Assembly: GCF_003173715.1 (NCBI RefSeq)
Contig: NZ_CP029550.1
Span: 4,945,501 to 5,009,500 of the forward strand
Length of the DNA stretch: 64,000 bases
Reading direction: 5' to 3'
DNA from: Methylobacterium durans
GTDB lineage: Bacteria; Pseudomonadota; Alphaproteobacteria; Rhizobiales; Beijerinckiaceae
Under the pieces are notes generated by a model, which ran no database searches, was not told the origin of the DNA, and saw nothing but the letters and a program-made list of their open reading frames with translations. Positions 17,303 through 28,158 of the stretch are shown in pieces. Position 1 is the stretch's first letter; each line of letters begins with the position of its first letter. Made by a program: the position numbers and the translations under genes.

Positions 17303-18746
17303 CTCAGCCTCATTCCACTCTGCCCCGACCTCAGCATAGGTCCGGCCATCCGCTTCCAGCACCGCATCCCGGCCCGTGAAGGTCTGCCAGCGCCGGATCG
17401 CCACATCCACATAAGCCGGCTCGTACTCCAGGCCGTAGCCGCAGCGGCCCACCTTCTCGGCCGCCAGCAGCGTCGTGCCGGATCCGAGAAACGGATCAAG
17501 CACGCGCGCACCCCGACCGGTGCAGTCGCGGATCGCGTCCGCCACCAGGGCCACCGGCTTCGGCGTCGGGTGGTCGGCCCGGTCAGCCTCACCGCCAAAC
17601 CCGCTGCTGCCAGGATAGCTCCAGACGTTGCTGCGGTTGCGCCCGAAGCGGCCGAGCTGAACGTTGTTCTGATGCGCCTCATCGCCCACTCGGAACACCG
17701 CCACGAGCTCGTGCTGCGAGCGATAGAATGAGCCCTGGCCGGCATTCGTCTTGGCCCAGGCGCAGAGGTTCAGCAGGGCGCCGTAGAGCTCTTCACCCAC
17801 GCGGATGAGGGCCGCGACATGGCGCCAGTCCATGCAGACGTCGTGCACGGCGCCGGCACGCGAGACCCGCACGGCGTTGCCGAGGCTGTCGTGGAGAAAG
17901 CGGCTGAACGCCTCCTCGCTCATCTCGCCCGAGGCGAAGGCGAACTCCCGGTGCTGCACGCGCCCGCGGCCCTGCACGTGTCCGGCGATGGGCACGTTGT
18001 AGGGCGGATCGGTGAAGACCATGTCGGCCTGCACCCCGGCCATGAGGCGGTCGAGATCGTCGGCTGCGCGCGCATCACCGCACAGGAGGCGGTGCGCGCC
18101 CAGGCACCAGAGGTCGCCTCGCCGCGTCACCGCCGGCCCGGTCACCTCGGGCATGGCGTCTTCAGGGGCGGGCTCCTCCTCCTCGTGGTCAGCGAGGATG
18201 AGGTCGATCTCACCGGTCTCGAAGCCGGTCAGTGTCAGGTCCCAGTTGAGCGGCGGCAGGAGCTCGGCGAGTTCGCCCAGTTCGATGGCAAGCAGCGCGC
18301 GGTCCCAGCCGGCCTTCTCGGCCAGCTTGTTGTCGGCCAGGACATAGGCGCGCTTCTGGGCCTCGCTCAATCCACTGGCGAGGAGGGTTGGGACGCCGGT
18401 CAGCTTGAGGAGCTTGGCGGCAGCCAGGCGGCCGTGACCGGCCAACACCATGCCGGCCTCGTCCACCAGTACGGGGTTGAGGAAGCCGAACGCCTCGATG
18501 CTGTCGGCGATCTGCCGGATCTGGTGCTTGGAGTGGGTGCGCGCATTGCGCGGGTTGGCGCGCAGTGCTGAGGGCGAGCGTGATTCCACTCGCTCGAGTA
18601 GCGAGTCGGGTCGCGGTGTCATGACTTTCCTCGGGTTTGACAGCGCGCAAGGGGCTTGCCCTGGCGCAGGGCCACTCCAGACGCGCAGCAAGAGTGCCCG
18701 AGGCCTTCCACCCGAAATAGGCGACGCGATTAACTTGGCGCTGCGA

Positions 18747-19511
18747 TTAATCCTGCGGTGATTTACGCGCGCGCCGTCCGGGCGCCTGCCATCGTGGCGC
18801 CTGCGCCTCCTGAGCCGCGCTTCGGTAAGCGCGCTCGAAGCCGCGGTTGGACACCTGAGGGAATCGATCCCGAAGAGCCGCCTTCGACGTCGGCCCATCG
18901 GGTGCGGCACGCATCAGCTTCGTGAGCTCTCGGCGGCAGTCCTTCTCCGCGGCAGCGGTTGCCTTGGCTTTAGCGGTGCCGGGCTTCATTGCGGGCCAGA
19001 GCGCGCGAACGTCCTCTGCCTTCAACCGAACGTCGCGGTAGGAGATGCCCTTTGCATGACGCGGGCGAACGTCTTCCACCGAGCCGAGGCGCTCCCAGGT
19101 CAGATCAAGCCACGCTTCCGCAGGGATACGCACTCGCTCTCTAGTGCCGGAAGGCCGCCCCCAAGCCGCCAACGCATCACCCATGAGCCTATGCCAAAGC
19201 TCCTCGACGGCTTCCGCCCAAGGCTGCTCTCGCCGCAGAGCTCTCCCCCAGACTTTGTACTGACGCCAGGCGGCAAGGGCCTCATCTGGTACCCGGCTTA
19301 AAATCCATGCTGTGGCGAGCGGCAATGGCCAGAACGGCTCACTCAGCCGGTCTGATCCCGCCTCAGGGTAGACGAACCGATAGAGCTCCCAGCCCTTCGC
19401 CTCGGCCCATTCCTCAGCTTGGGTAACGCTCCACTCGCCTCGCTCGACCTTACCTCGCACCTGAATGAACTCATTTAGGAATGACCCAGCCGCAGCATCA
19501 GGGACAGACAT
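18747..19511 (-). CDS. DUF6362 family protein
   Basis: A 254-residue protein, taking the ATG at 19511 (MSVPDAAAGSFLNEF); the frame is open to 19613. The C-terminal half has the DUF6362-like SYRDVRLKAEDVRALWPAMK. The N-terminal half has two Trp-rich segments (WEAVEELWHRLM-like, PAEAWLDLTWERL). Function is unknown, but the family is found with phage-derived methyltransferases. It ends 125 bp before the methyltransferase start in the same direction, so it is probably the first gene of that cassette. Confidence 0.65.
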   Translation of the reverse strand: MSVPDAAAGSFLNEFIQVRGKVERGEWSVTQAEEWAEAKGWELYRFVYPEAGSDRLSEPFWPLPLATAWILSRVPDEALAAWRQYKVWGRALRREQPWAEAVEELWHRLMGDALAAWGRPSGTRERVRIPAEAWLDLTWERLGSVEDVRPRHAKGISYRDVRLKAEDVRALWPAMKPGTAKAKATAAAEKDCRRELTKLMRAAPDGPTSKAALRDRFPQVSNRGFERAYRSAAQEAQAPRWQAPGRRARKSPQD

Positions 19512-19670
19512 GGGGCCAAGCTTGATGGTGTTCGCTACCGATGAAACAACTTTGAACCAGCGCGCCAGCATAGCAAGTGACGGAGCGGCTTTGGGTTGCG
19601 ATGAAGCGGGCAATCGAGCTGGCCATTTGCCCGCGTCGCGGCACGAGCGGTCCGCTGTTGTAAGGTGGGC

Positions 19671-19800
19671 TTTCCCTGTTCAGCGGCTCAGGAATCGCAG
19701 GGCTAAGCACCTCACGACAAGAAGGAATCGCGAGCTGCCTTGCCCTCCTGTCGCGCGCTGTCGGCCGGCTTTCCCTGTTGTTTTCCCTGTTAGCAGGGAA
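19671..19800. repeat. TTTCCCTGTT direct repeats with terminal hairpin
   Basis: TTTCCCTGTT occurs at 19671-19680, 19770-19779 and 19782-19791. The last copy forms the hairpin TTCCCTG-TTAG-CAGGGAA (19783-19800). The region 19614-20052 holds no gene I can support. Such clustered repeats can mark an element boundary or recombinase binding sites. Confidence 0.5.
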
Positions 19801-20052
19801 GGGGAGGCAGAGACTGGCTCGAAGATGACTGCTTGCACCACCACGCACTCCACGCGAACCGCGCCGCTTCCGAGCACACCAGAGATCGTCGGGATCTCAG
19901 GCACTTAGCGGAATACGGGCCTTCTGACGCCCATTCTCCGGCCGTTCCACATGGGCCTGCTCACCCCCGTTGGCAGGCCCATTCTCGCGAGTTCTCGAAG
20001 CAGCTTCCGCATCCGCCGGACCGCCATGCCAGGATGATCCGCCCCCACCGGA

Positions 20053-20398
20053 ATGGTCCGCCCTTTGGTATGGCTTTTCAGCCTGGAGGACGGATCGATG
20101 TCGAGGAAGCGACCCAAGCCTGAGGAGATCGTTGCCAAGCTGCGGCAGGCGGACGTGCTGGTCGGCCAAGGTCACAGCGTAGCGGAGGCGATCCGCGCGA
20201 TCGGCGTGAGCGAGGTGACCTACTACCGCTGGCGGCGTGAGTACGGAGGCCTGAAGACGGATCAGGTCCGACGCATGAAGGATCTCGAGACCGAGAACAA
20301 GCGGCTGCGGAAAGCTGTGCTCGCCCAACCCAACAAGCACCTCGTCGAGAAAACGCCAACCCTGCACTAACTTTCAGACCGGACCACCGCGTGGGGGC
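20053..20398 (+). mobile_element. IS3-family element, internally deleted (orfB lost)
   Basis: Left end TGGTCCGCCCTTTGGTATGG matches the start of the copy at 34700. The right end CGGACCACCGCGTGGGG matches 35150-35165. Between them only orfA remains, so it is a non-autonomous, MITE-like derivative. Confidence 0.75.
20098..20370 (+). CDS. IS3-family OrfA (truncated at C-terminus)
   Basis: A 90-residue HTH protein with RPKPEEIVAKLRQADVLVGQ and GVSEVTYYRWRREYGG, then a leucine-zipper segment (LETENKRLRKAV). The usual L-T-L-D-K-x-I-L-Q-E end and orfB are replaced by LAQPNKHLVEKTPTLH. It cannot transpose alone but could bind the ends of related elements. Confidence 0.8.
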   Translation: MSRKRPKPEEIVAKLRQADVLVGQGHSVAEAIRAIGVSEVTYYRWRREYGGLKTDQVRRMKDLETENKRLRKAVLAQPNKHLVEKTPTLH

Positions 20399-20494
20399 CG
20401 ATCAACCACGCGACCCGAAAAGCATTTTGACACACCGCTAATTTAAGACAGATACCTGCTGGCATTATCTGAAGCAACATCTACGCTGAAACGT

Positions 20495-20848
20495 TCAAGC
20501 GCCCGCCAAACCTACGATGGGCGCACAGCGTGCCTTGATCGTCCACTTTCGTTTTGGCAAGGCGGCCCAATTGATTGCTTGCCCCTGAGCGAGATTTTCC
20601 AACGTGGCGGCGCGGCTCTGACAAGAATAGAGGCCATTCAAGGAACTTTCTGCTGGCGCCAGGGGAAGTGGCCGGCATTCTTCATTATGACAGGCCCGAA
20701 GCTCTAGTCTGAACCCGATTGTCTCGGCTCGAGCTGACATAAGATCACCCGAGAAGGTCGACACGGTAATTATCAAAACTAATAGCGATAAAACACGCCA
20801 GTTTCCTGCGATTTCTCGTATTTTTACCGAATCAACTTGAGCAGACAT
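20495..20848 (-). CDS. Hypothetical exported protein with four cysteines
   Basis: A 117-residue protein. The start at 20848 (MSAQVD) has TGGAG upstream. Residues 18-38 are hydrophobic (VLSLLVLIITVSTFSGDL), followed by SARAE, a likely signal peptidase site. The mature part is short with paired Cys (RACHNEECRPL, YSCQSRAATL, KARCAPIV), so disulfides are likely in the periplasm. Family not recognised. It is lower in GC than its neighbours and lies between IS remnants, suggesting acquisition. Confidence 0.6.
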   Translation of the reverse strand: MSAQVDSVKIREIAGNWRVLSLLVLIITVSTFSGDLMSARAETIGFRLELRACHNEECRPLPLAPAESSLNGLYSCQSRAATLENLAQGQAINWAALPKRKWTIKARCAPIVGLAGA

Positions 20849-21058
20849 CGAACGCACTCCAGCAGAGCGAATTAAAATGCCGGATCACCGGCATCGACTG
20901 CTAAGCGTTCAATATGGTAACGATGGCATGCCGAATCTGTGACGTCAGTCACTCAGATCTGCTCGCTGAAATTGAGGATCGATGCGCCAACTTTGACGCA
21001 TCGATGCCTATGCATAATGGCAATTCAGTTTTCCGACCGGCATGCTTACTGCCTCAGA

Positions 21059-21334
21059 TCAATGGAGTCGAAACTCACCGGCTGCAGCTCGAAATTCGGC
21101 AGGCTTGATCAGTCTGCTATGGGCTATTTTCACAGAATGAACGGGCCCATCGAGCGCTTCGTGCCAGAACGCGAGGAAGCGCCGCAGCTCGGGAAACTCC
21201 GGGAACCGGTCGTGATGCTGCCAGACGAAACTCTGTAGCAAATGCGGATGGTCGGGCAGATGATAGAGGATCTCGGCGGTCGTCAAGCTGTAGCCTTCGA
21301 GCTGACGCCGAAAGGTTGGCGATGCACACATCAC
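21059..21334 (-). CDS. usg: Usg family protein
   Basis: A 91-residue protein that matches the alphaproteobacterial Usg family over its full length: FRRQLEGYSLTTAEILYHLP, DHPHLLQSFVWQHHD, PEFPELRRFLAFWHEALDGP and AHSRLIKPAEFR. Function is unknown. Usg often lies near trp genes, but here it is isolated among transposon debris and may be an extra copy. Confidence 0.9.
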   Translation of the reverse strand: MMCASPTFRRQLEGYSLTTAEILYHLPDHPHLLQSFVWQHHDRFPEFPELRRFLAFWHEALDGPVHSVKIAHSRLIKPAEFRAAAGEFRLH

Positions 21335-21765
21335 GAAGCCTCGCTTGGTTTACCGAACTGATGCCCGAATCCTTGCAAGTAAGTTTCGACTATAACATAT
21401 AAATTGTTAGTGATTCGGCTCGTTTTCGCACCAAAGGCTGCGCCGTCATCAGGGTATTACCCTCACTGCTGGCACATGTGCGCAACAAGTGCTAAATAAT
21501 GCCATCGGCTTGTTGCAGATGAGCGTTTCGAGTTTAGCTGGACCATTGCAGGCAGCACCTCGAAGCGGTCGGCATTTTTCGCTGTACGCGATGCACCCGC
21601 TGGAGACGCGGCATGACGTTTCGTCGAAAGCACAGTTGCATCGACGCCTGTCGCAAAATGGCGGCCGAGAAGTGCAACAGGGAGATCTTCGTCACGGATG
21701 CCGCTGAAAGGTAACCGTTCGGCTGGCACCACGCCGGTGTGAGCGCGGCGTGCTAATCTGCTCTG
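21335..21765. other. No gene seen
   Basis: A 430-bp stretch with a locally AT-rich piece (21375-21420) upstream of usg that may hold its promoter. No other coding or structural signal was recognised. Confidence 0.5.
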
Positions 21766-21996
21766 ATGGCGGTCGACGAGCAGCGCATTGACGAGGCGGT
21801 GCTCGCCCTTCTGTGGCTGACGCTCCACGACGAGCGTCGAGCTTGGAAGGGCTTCGACTGGACCGTGCTTAGACGTCTTCACGCCAAAGGGCTGATTGCG
21901 GATCCGGTCGGACGCGCCAAGTCGGTAGTGCTGACTGACGAGGGGCTGCGTCAATCCGAGGCGCTGTTCCGGACCCTGTTCACGCGGCCCGACTGA
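21766..21996 (+). CDS. DUF6429 family protein
   Basis: A 76-residue protein typical of DUF6429: IDEAVLALLWLTLHDERRAW, KGFDWTVLRRLHAKGLI and KSVVLTDEGLRQSEALF. The last part resembles the wing of a winged-helix, so it could be a small DNA-binding protein. It ends 20 bp before the IS66 transposase gene, with which DUF6429 genes are often found. Confidence 0.85.
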   Translation: MAVDEQRIDEAVLALLWLTLHDERRAWKGFDWTVLRRLHAKGLIADPVGRAKSVVLTDEGLRQSEALFRTLFTRPD

Positions 21997-22015
21997 TGTG
22001 AGAACCGGAGCGTTC

Positions 22016-23548
22016 TCAGGCCACAGCTTGGAGGGTGGGTGTGCTCGGGTAGCCCCAGGGCAGAAGCTCGTCGAGGCGCCGCTGCGGATGGCCTTGGACG
22101 ATGCGGATGATGACGTCGGCCAGGTAGGCTTGCGGCTCGACGCCGTTGAGCTTGCAGGTTTCGATCAGCGAGGCGATCACCGCCCAGTGCTCGCCGCCAC
22201 CGTCGGATCCAGCGAAGAGCGCATTCTTCCGTGTCAGAGCCAACGGACGGATGGCCCGCTCCACCACGTTCGAGTCGATCTCGACCCGGCCGTTCTCAAG
22301 GAAGAGCGACAGGCCGGCCCAGCGGCCGAGCGCGTAGCGGATGGCTTCAGCGAGTTTGCTCTTCTGGCTGACCAGCGCGAGCTTTTCCCGCAGCCAAGGC
22401 TCCAAGGCCTCGATCACAGGGCGGCTGCGCTCTTGGCGCGCTGCGCGCCGCTCCTCGGCCGAGCGGCCGCGGATCTCGGCCTCGATCCGATACAGCCCCG
22501 CAATACGGGCCAGCATCTCTGACGCGATGGGCGCCGGGCCGGCTTGTGCCAGCTCGTAGAAGCGGCGGCGGACATGAGCCCAGCAGTAGGCCAGTTGCAC
22601 CGGACCGCGCTCGGCCAGAACCTTGTAGCCCGCGTAGCCGTCCACCTGCAGCACACCTTCGAACCCGGACAGATGCGCCGCCGGTCGCTCGGCCATGCGG
22701 TCGGGCGCGTAGAGGTAGACGACACCGGGCGGGTCGGTGCCGCCCCAGGGTCGATCATCCCGAGCATAAGCCCAGAGCTGGCCTGTCTTGGTGCGCCCGC
22801 GCCCTGGGTCGAGCACCGGCGCGGTGGTCTCGTCGGCAAACAGCTTGCCCGAGGCTTTCAGATGCTCCAGCAGCCGCGCGTGCACCGGCCGCAGCAGGAA
22901 GGCGGCGCGTCCGACCCAGTCCGCGAGGGTGGAGCGGTCGAGGCTGATCCCCTGACGCGCATAGATCTGTGCCTGACGGTAGAGCGGTAGGTGGTCGGCG
23001 TATTTCGAGACCAGCACCTGCGCAACGAGGGCGTCGGTGGGCAGCCCGCCCTCGATCAGCCGTGCCGGTGCCGGGGCTTGCACGACGACCTCCTCGCAGG
23101 CCCGGCAGGCATATTTCGGCCGGCGGATCACCAGCACCCGGAACTGAGCTGGCACGATGTCGAGGCGCTCGGACACATCCTCGCCCATCCAGTGCAGCGA
23201 GCCTGAGCAGCACGGGCAAGTTGTGCTCGCGATGTCGATGAGCCTCTCGATCCGCGGAAGGTGGCCGGGCAGTGCGCCTCGGTTTGTGCGCCGCTTGGCA
23301 ATCCGTGCCGCCTTCACGGTCGGCGCCGTTTCCTCGCCGCCGGCGTGATCGGCGGCCTCGACCTGCTCGGCCTCCTCCAGCGCCAGCAGCAACTGGTCCT
23401 CGGGCCAGCTCTCGGCACGGCGTCCAAAGCGATGACGCTGCAGCTCCCGAATGATCTGCCGCAGCCGCTCACTCTCGGCGCGTGCCTCCAGCAGCATCGC
23501 CTTGAGGGTCTCAGGGTCATCCGGCAGGGGCTGCGTGGTCGCGCTCAC
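22016..23548 (-). CDS. tnpC: IS66 transposase TnpC
   Basis: A 510-residue IS66 transposase. It has a coiled-coil N-terminus (LLEARAESERLRQIIRELQR) and a Cys4 zinc finger (TCPCCSGSLH, YACRACEEVVV). The DDE core includes LPLYRQAQIYARQGISLDRS, FADETTAPVLDPGRGRTKTG, VLQVDGYAGYKVL and IDSNVVERAIRPLALTRKN. Full length and intact. Confidence 0.95.
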   Translation of the reverse strand: MSATTQPLPDDPETLKAMLLEARAESERLRQIIRELQRHRFGRRAESWPEDQLLLALEEAEQVEAADHAGGEETAPTVKAARIAKRRTNRGALPGHLPRIERLIDIASTTCPCCSGSLHWMGEDVSERLDIVPAQFRVLVIRRPKYACRACEEVVVQAPAPARLIEGGLPTDALVAQVLVSKYADHLPLYRQAQIYARQGISLDRSTLADWVGRAAFLLRPVHARLLEHLKASGKLFADETTAPVLDPGRGRTKTGQLWAYARDDRPWGGTDPPGVVYLYAPDRMAERPAAHLSGFEGVLQVDGYAGYKVLAERGPVQLAYCWAHVRRRFYELAQAGPAPIASEMLARIAGLYRIEAEIRGRSAEERRAARQERSRPVIEALEPWLREKLALVSQKSKLAEAIRYALGRWAGLSLFLENGRVEIDSNVVERAIRPLALTRKNALFAGSDGGGEHWAVIASLIETCKLNGVEPQAYLADVIIRIVQGHPQRRLDELLPWGYPSTPTLQAVA

Positions 23549-23616
23549 GGAGCAGATTAGATCATACCGATCAGCGGCTTGCAGCCAGTTTGATGAGGTC
23601 TGGCGTTCTTTTCTGC

Positions 23617-23973
23617 TCAGCTTGCGACGAGCGGAACCGGCACCGCCCGCGGTTCGTGCACGCGTTTCCAGTCCAGTCCTTCGAGTAAAGCGGAGAGCTG
23701 CGCCGCGCTCAGCCGCATCACGCCGTCCTGCACCTTCGGCCAGCGGAACTCACCCTGCTCCAGCCGCTTGGCCACCAGCACCACGCCAGTACCATCCCAG
23801 AAGAGCAGCTTCACGCGGTCGCCGCGTTTGGAGCGGAACACGTAGACGGCCCCCGAGAACGGATCGGCATCCATCGCCTCCCGCACCAAGCCAGCAAGCC
23901 CGTCCATGCCCTTGCGGAAGTCGACCGGCTTTGTGGCGACCATCACCCGTACCGCACCGGTCGGGCCGATCAC
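23617..23973 (-). CDS. tnpB: IS66 accessory protein TnpB
   Basis: A 118-residue protein from GTG 23973 (VIGPTGAVRVMVATKPVDFR). It has the family core DFRKGMDGLAGLVREAMDAD, VYVFRSKRGDRVKLLFWDG and EQGEFRWP. The start overlaps the tnpA stop by 4 bp. It is required with TnpA for IS66 transposition; its biochemical role is unclear. Confidence 0.92.
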   Translation of the reverse strand: MIGPTGAVRVMVATKPVDFRKGMDGLAGLVREAMDADPFSGAVYVFRSKRGDRVKLLFWDGTGVVLVAKRLEQGEFRWPKVQDGVMRLSAAQLSALLEGLDWKRVHEPRAVPVPLVAS

Positions 23974-24395
23974 GAGCCAGCCTTCAACGCGCGGATCACG
24001 GCTGTGATCGCATCGGGCTGCGCGCCGGCGCCGATGCGCACTACTGCGCCGCCGATCTCCACCTCGATGCCATGCCTCGGCAGCGAGCGACACGCTGGCT
24101 CGTGGGGTGGAACCGCCATGCGCGGCTCCTGCGGGATCGGTTCGACCACGGCCGGCACGAACAGAGGCGAAGGGGCAGCGGCCCGACGCGCCTGTCGGGC
24201 CAAGCGGCGCCAGGTGAACAGGTGTTGCGGCGAGAGACCGTGCCGGCGGGCCACCTCGGAGACCACCGCTCCCGGTCTCAACGCCTCCTGCAGGATGCGG
24301 TCCTTCGCCTCGTCCGACCAGCGTCGCCGGCCCGTGACCCCGGTGAAGAGTTCCAGTCGCCGTACGGTTCGCGGCTCAAGCATATGGTCGAGCAT
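23970..24395 (-). CDS. tnpA: IS66 accessory protein TnpA
   Basis: A 141-residue HTH protein starting at 24395 (MLDHMLEPRTV); a longer frame to 24467 is less likely. The HTH is RRRWSDEAKDRILQEALRPG and VSEVARRHGLSPQHLFTWRR, as in IS66 Orf1/TnpA. The C-terminal part has the IS66 motif IEVEIGGAVVRIG. Confidence 0.9.
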   Translation of the reverse strand: MLDHMLEPRTVRRLELFTGVTGRRRWSDEAKDRILQEALRPGAVVSEVARRHGLSPQHLFTWRRLARQARRAAAPSPLFVPAVVEPIPQEPRMAVPPHEPACRSLPRHGIEVEIGGAVVRIGAGAQPDAITAVIRALKAGS

Positions 24396-24477
24396 AGACA
24401 CAAAACGATCTCCTCGGAGATCATCCTCGCCCCACATCGCAGCTGCCGGAAGGTGTGCTTCGAACACCGCTTACGCT

Positions 24478-26405
<1,928 letters not shown>

Positions 26406-26425
26406 TCCGTTCGTCCAGCATTCCG

Positions 26426-26452
26426 AAGGGCCGTCGTTTTGGCGGCCCTTTT
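26426..26452 (+). terminator. groEL terminator
   Basis: AAGGGCCG (26426-26433) pairs with CGGCCCTT (26443-26450), followed by TT, 21 bp after the groEL stop. The loop includes TTTT. Confidence 0.75.
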
Positions 26453-26593
26453 GGCTGCCGGTTTGCGCTTGACGTCAGCAGCGATGTGGACGCACGAAAG
26501 CCGCCGAGGACACGAATTGCTCGGCGCCGCTTTTGAGTTTGAGGGGACAGCCTGTGTCAATCGCCTGTCACCTCGCCGCCCGATCCGGAAAGT

Positions 26594-27022
26594 TTATCGG
26601 GGGTCGGGGGTCGCGGCGGCGTGTGCCCTGGCCGTATCGTAGAATTCCTCGAAGGCTACGGCGCGACCATGCGAGAAGCGCCAGAGATCAACTTTTCGCG
26701 TGCTCGCGACCTTTCCGGTCGCCTTGTTGCGCCAGGCTACGTGGCCAATAACGACGACCTGATCGCCCTGCGCCACGAAGTCCTTCATGTCGTGGGCGAG
26801 CATCTCCCATTCGGCTCTCAACCCTTCGAGATAGCCCAGGATTTCATTGCGGGTGCCGCGAGGTGCTGTGAAAGCCAGTTCGGCAGATCCGGCAGAGAGC
26901 GACGTGAGCGTCGCATCTTCCGCGAGCAAATCCATCCAGCACTGGACGTCCTGACCCTTTGACTCACTCCACCTCGCATAGGCGCTCTTCAGGAGCGTCA
27001 CGGGATCGTTCACAGGAGACAT
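26594..27022 (-). CDS. SnoaL-like / nuclear transport factor 2 family protein
   Basis: A 142-residue cone-barrel protein, starting at ATG 27022 (MSPVNDPVTLL) after ACAGGAG. NTF2-like features: N-terminal helix with LKSAYARWSESKGQDVQCWM, DLLAEDATLTSLSAGS, then strands QVVVIGHVAWRNKATGKVAS and KVDLWRFSHGRAVAFEEFYD. Members are small-molecule isomerases, hydrolases or ligand carriers; ligand unknown. It is divergent from the MarR-tautomerase genes. Confidence 0.85.
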   Translation of the reverse strand: MSPVNDPVTLLKSAYARWSESKGQDVQCWMDLLAEDATLTSLSAGSAELAFTAPRGTRNEILGYLEGLRAEWEMLAHDMKDFVAQGDQVVVIGHVAWRNKATGKVASTRKVDLWRFSHGRAVAFEEFYDTARAHAAATPDPR

Positions 27023-27309
27023 GATGTCTTCCTCCGCAGCGCGCTGAATCCACTTCGAGCTGCCGTGCCAGCGGTTCACGCCTGCGCGCAGCCGAAACCA
27101 TGATTCGTCTCGCCGAGCGTGGCAACCGGCCGGGACGAGCTCAATCATGAGTGTGCGGTCGCAGCTCATACGGATCGAACTAATTCGTGCGGGTCTCGCC
27201 GGCAGGTGCCGTCAGTATGCAGAGGGAGCCCTCGAAGGATCAGAGTGTTAGCGCCAGCGGGAATAGCGCTCGGATTGTGATTTACTTAAAAAGGGCATAT
27301 ACCCGCTTC

Positions 27310-27726
27310 ATGTCGGTCGAGACGCTCTGCGCCTGCACTACCCTTCGCCGCGCGACACGAATGGTCACAGCGGCCTACGACGCGGCGCTCGCGCCTGCAG
27401 GTCTGCGTGTCACTCAATTCTCCGTCCTCCGCACGCTCGAGCGTCTCGGCCCGCTACCAGTGTCGCGTTTGGCCGCCGAGGCCGCACTCGATCGGTCCAC
27501 CATGGGCCGCAACCTCGATCCCCTCGAGCGCCGCGGGCTCGTCCAAGTCGAGGTCGGCAAACGGGATCAGCGCGAGCGCGTCGCCCATCTCACCCCCGCC
27601 GGCACCGCCGCGATAGAGGCGGCCCTGCCATATTGGGGCGCGGCCCAGCAGCGGGTCACTGAGCTCATTCAAATCACCGACATCGGAACTCTCGCCGATC
27701 GACTTGACGGCTTGCGAAGCGCGTGA
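27310..27726 (+). CDS. MarR-family transcriptional regulator
   Basis: A 138-residue winged-helix repressor (start MSVETLCACTTLRR). The HTH is LRTLERLGPLPVSRLAAEAA with DRSTMGRNLDPLERRGLVQV, and the wing EVGKRDQRERVAHLTPAGTA. A near-palindromic GGGCATATACCC lies just upstream (27292-27303) and may be its operator. It is followed at 48 bp by the tautomerase, which it probably controls along with itself, in response to a phenolic or aldehyde ligand. Confidence 0.92.
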   Translation: MSVETLCACTTLRRATRMVTAAYDAALAPAGLRVTQFSVLRTLERLGPLPVSRLAAEAALDRSTMGRNLDPLERRGLVQVEVGKRDQRERVAHLTPAGTAAIEAALPYWGAAQQRVTELIQITDIGTLADRLDGLRSA

Positions 27727-27774
27727 GGCTGTTTCGCGCCTCGAAGCGGGTATTTGCCCTCACAGGAGAATGAA

Positions 27775-28158
27775 ATGCCTTTCGCCCGCATCGATCTCGT
27801 CGAGGGCAAGTCTGCCGATTACCGCCGCACCATCGGCGACGTAGTTTACGAGGCGATCGTCGAGGCACTTGGTGCGCCGAAGGATGATCGCTTTCAGGTC
27901 ATCACCGAGCATCCGCCCGAGAATTTCATCATCGACCCAACCTACCTCGGCATCGTCCGCACGGCGGAGTGCGTCGTGATCCAGCTGACCCTTAACGCCG
28001 GCCGCACAGTTGAGCAGAAGCGCGCCTTCTTTCGCCAGGTAGCCGACGGACTGCACGAGCGGCTCGGGCTGCGCCGCGAGGACGTCTTCATCAACCTCGT
28101 CGAGGTCGTGAAGGAGAACTGGTCCTTCGGCAACGGCGAAGCCCAATACGCAGCCTGA
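27775..28158 (+). CDS. Tautomerase-superfamily protein (malonate-semialdehyde decarboxylase-like)
   Basis: A 127-residue protein from ATG 27775 after AGGAGAA. Met removal would expose the catalytic Pro1 (MPFARIDLVEGKSADYRRTI). Two beta-alpha-beta halves are visible; the Arg-containing IDPTYLGIVRTAECVVIQL and GLRREDVFINLVEVVKENWS fit the long-chain MSAD/cis-CaaD group rather than 62-residue 4-OT. Probable role is tautomerisation or decarboxylation of a beta-keto acid or semialdehyde, under the upstream MarR. Confidence 0.88.
   Translation: MPFARIDLVEGKSADYRRTIGDVVYEAIVEALGAPKDDRFQVITEHPPENFIIDPTYLGIVRTAECVVIQLTLNAGRTVEQKRAFFRQVADGLHERLGLRREDVFINLVEVVKENWSFGNGEAQYAA

Larger units (their letters stand above)
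16217..18622 (-). pseudogene. ParB-domain/N4-N6 DNA methyltransferase fusion, 3' end disrupted by IS481
   Basis: It starts at ATG 18622 after GAGGAAA. Residues 5-110 are a ParB/Srx-like domain (NPRNARTHSKHQIRQIADSI, GMVLAGHGRLAAAKLL). The methyltransferase follows with DPPYN before FLGSGTT, the beta-class order, and HPTPKPVAL between them. It modifies an adenine or cytosine amino group. Removing IS481 and one CTAG restores a 451-residue protein ending ELDLCSRAGDRS at 16217. As it stands the frame runs on to 17198 with about 34 element-encoded residues after the joint, so the enzyme may remain functional with an altered tail. Phage-like cassette with DUF6362 and DUF5681. Confidence 0.87.
21999..24477. 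mobile_element. IS66-family insertion sequence
   Basis: Three minus-strand genes in the canonical IS66 order tnpA-tnpB-tnpC. The outer end near tnpA has GTAAGCGGTGTTCGAAG read inward from 24477. The matching end near 22000 is poorly conserved by eye and no 8-bp target duplication could be confirmed, so boundaries are approximate. Confidence 0.75.

Noticed and set aside
17819..18571. 250-codon plus-strand frame
   Set aside because: Antisense to the methyltransferase domains whose motifs are unambiguous.
19671..19800. CRISPR array
   Set aside because: Only three 10-bp repeats with irregular spacing; no cas genes anywhere in the window.
20939..20956. GTGAC...GTCAC palindrome
   Set aside because: Five-base arms are too short to distinguish from chance.
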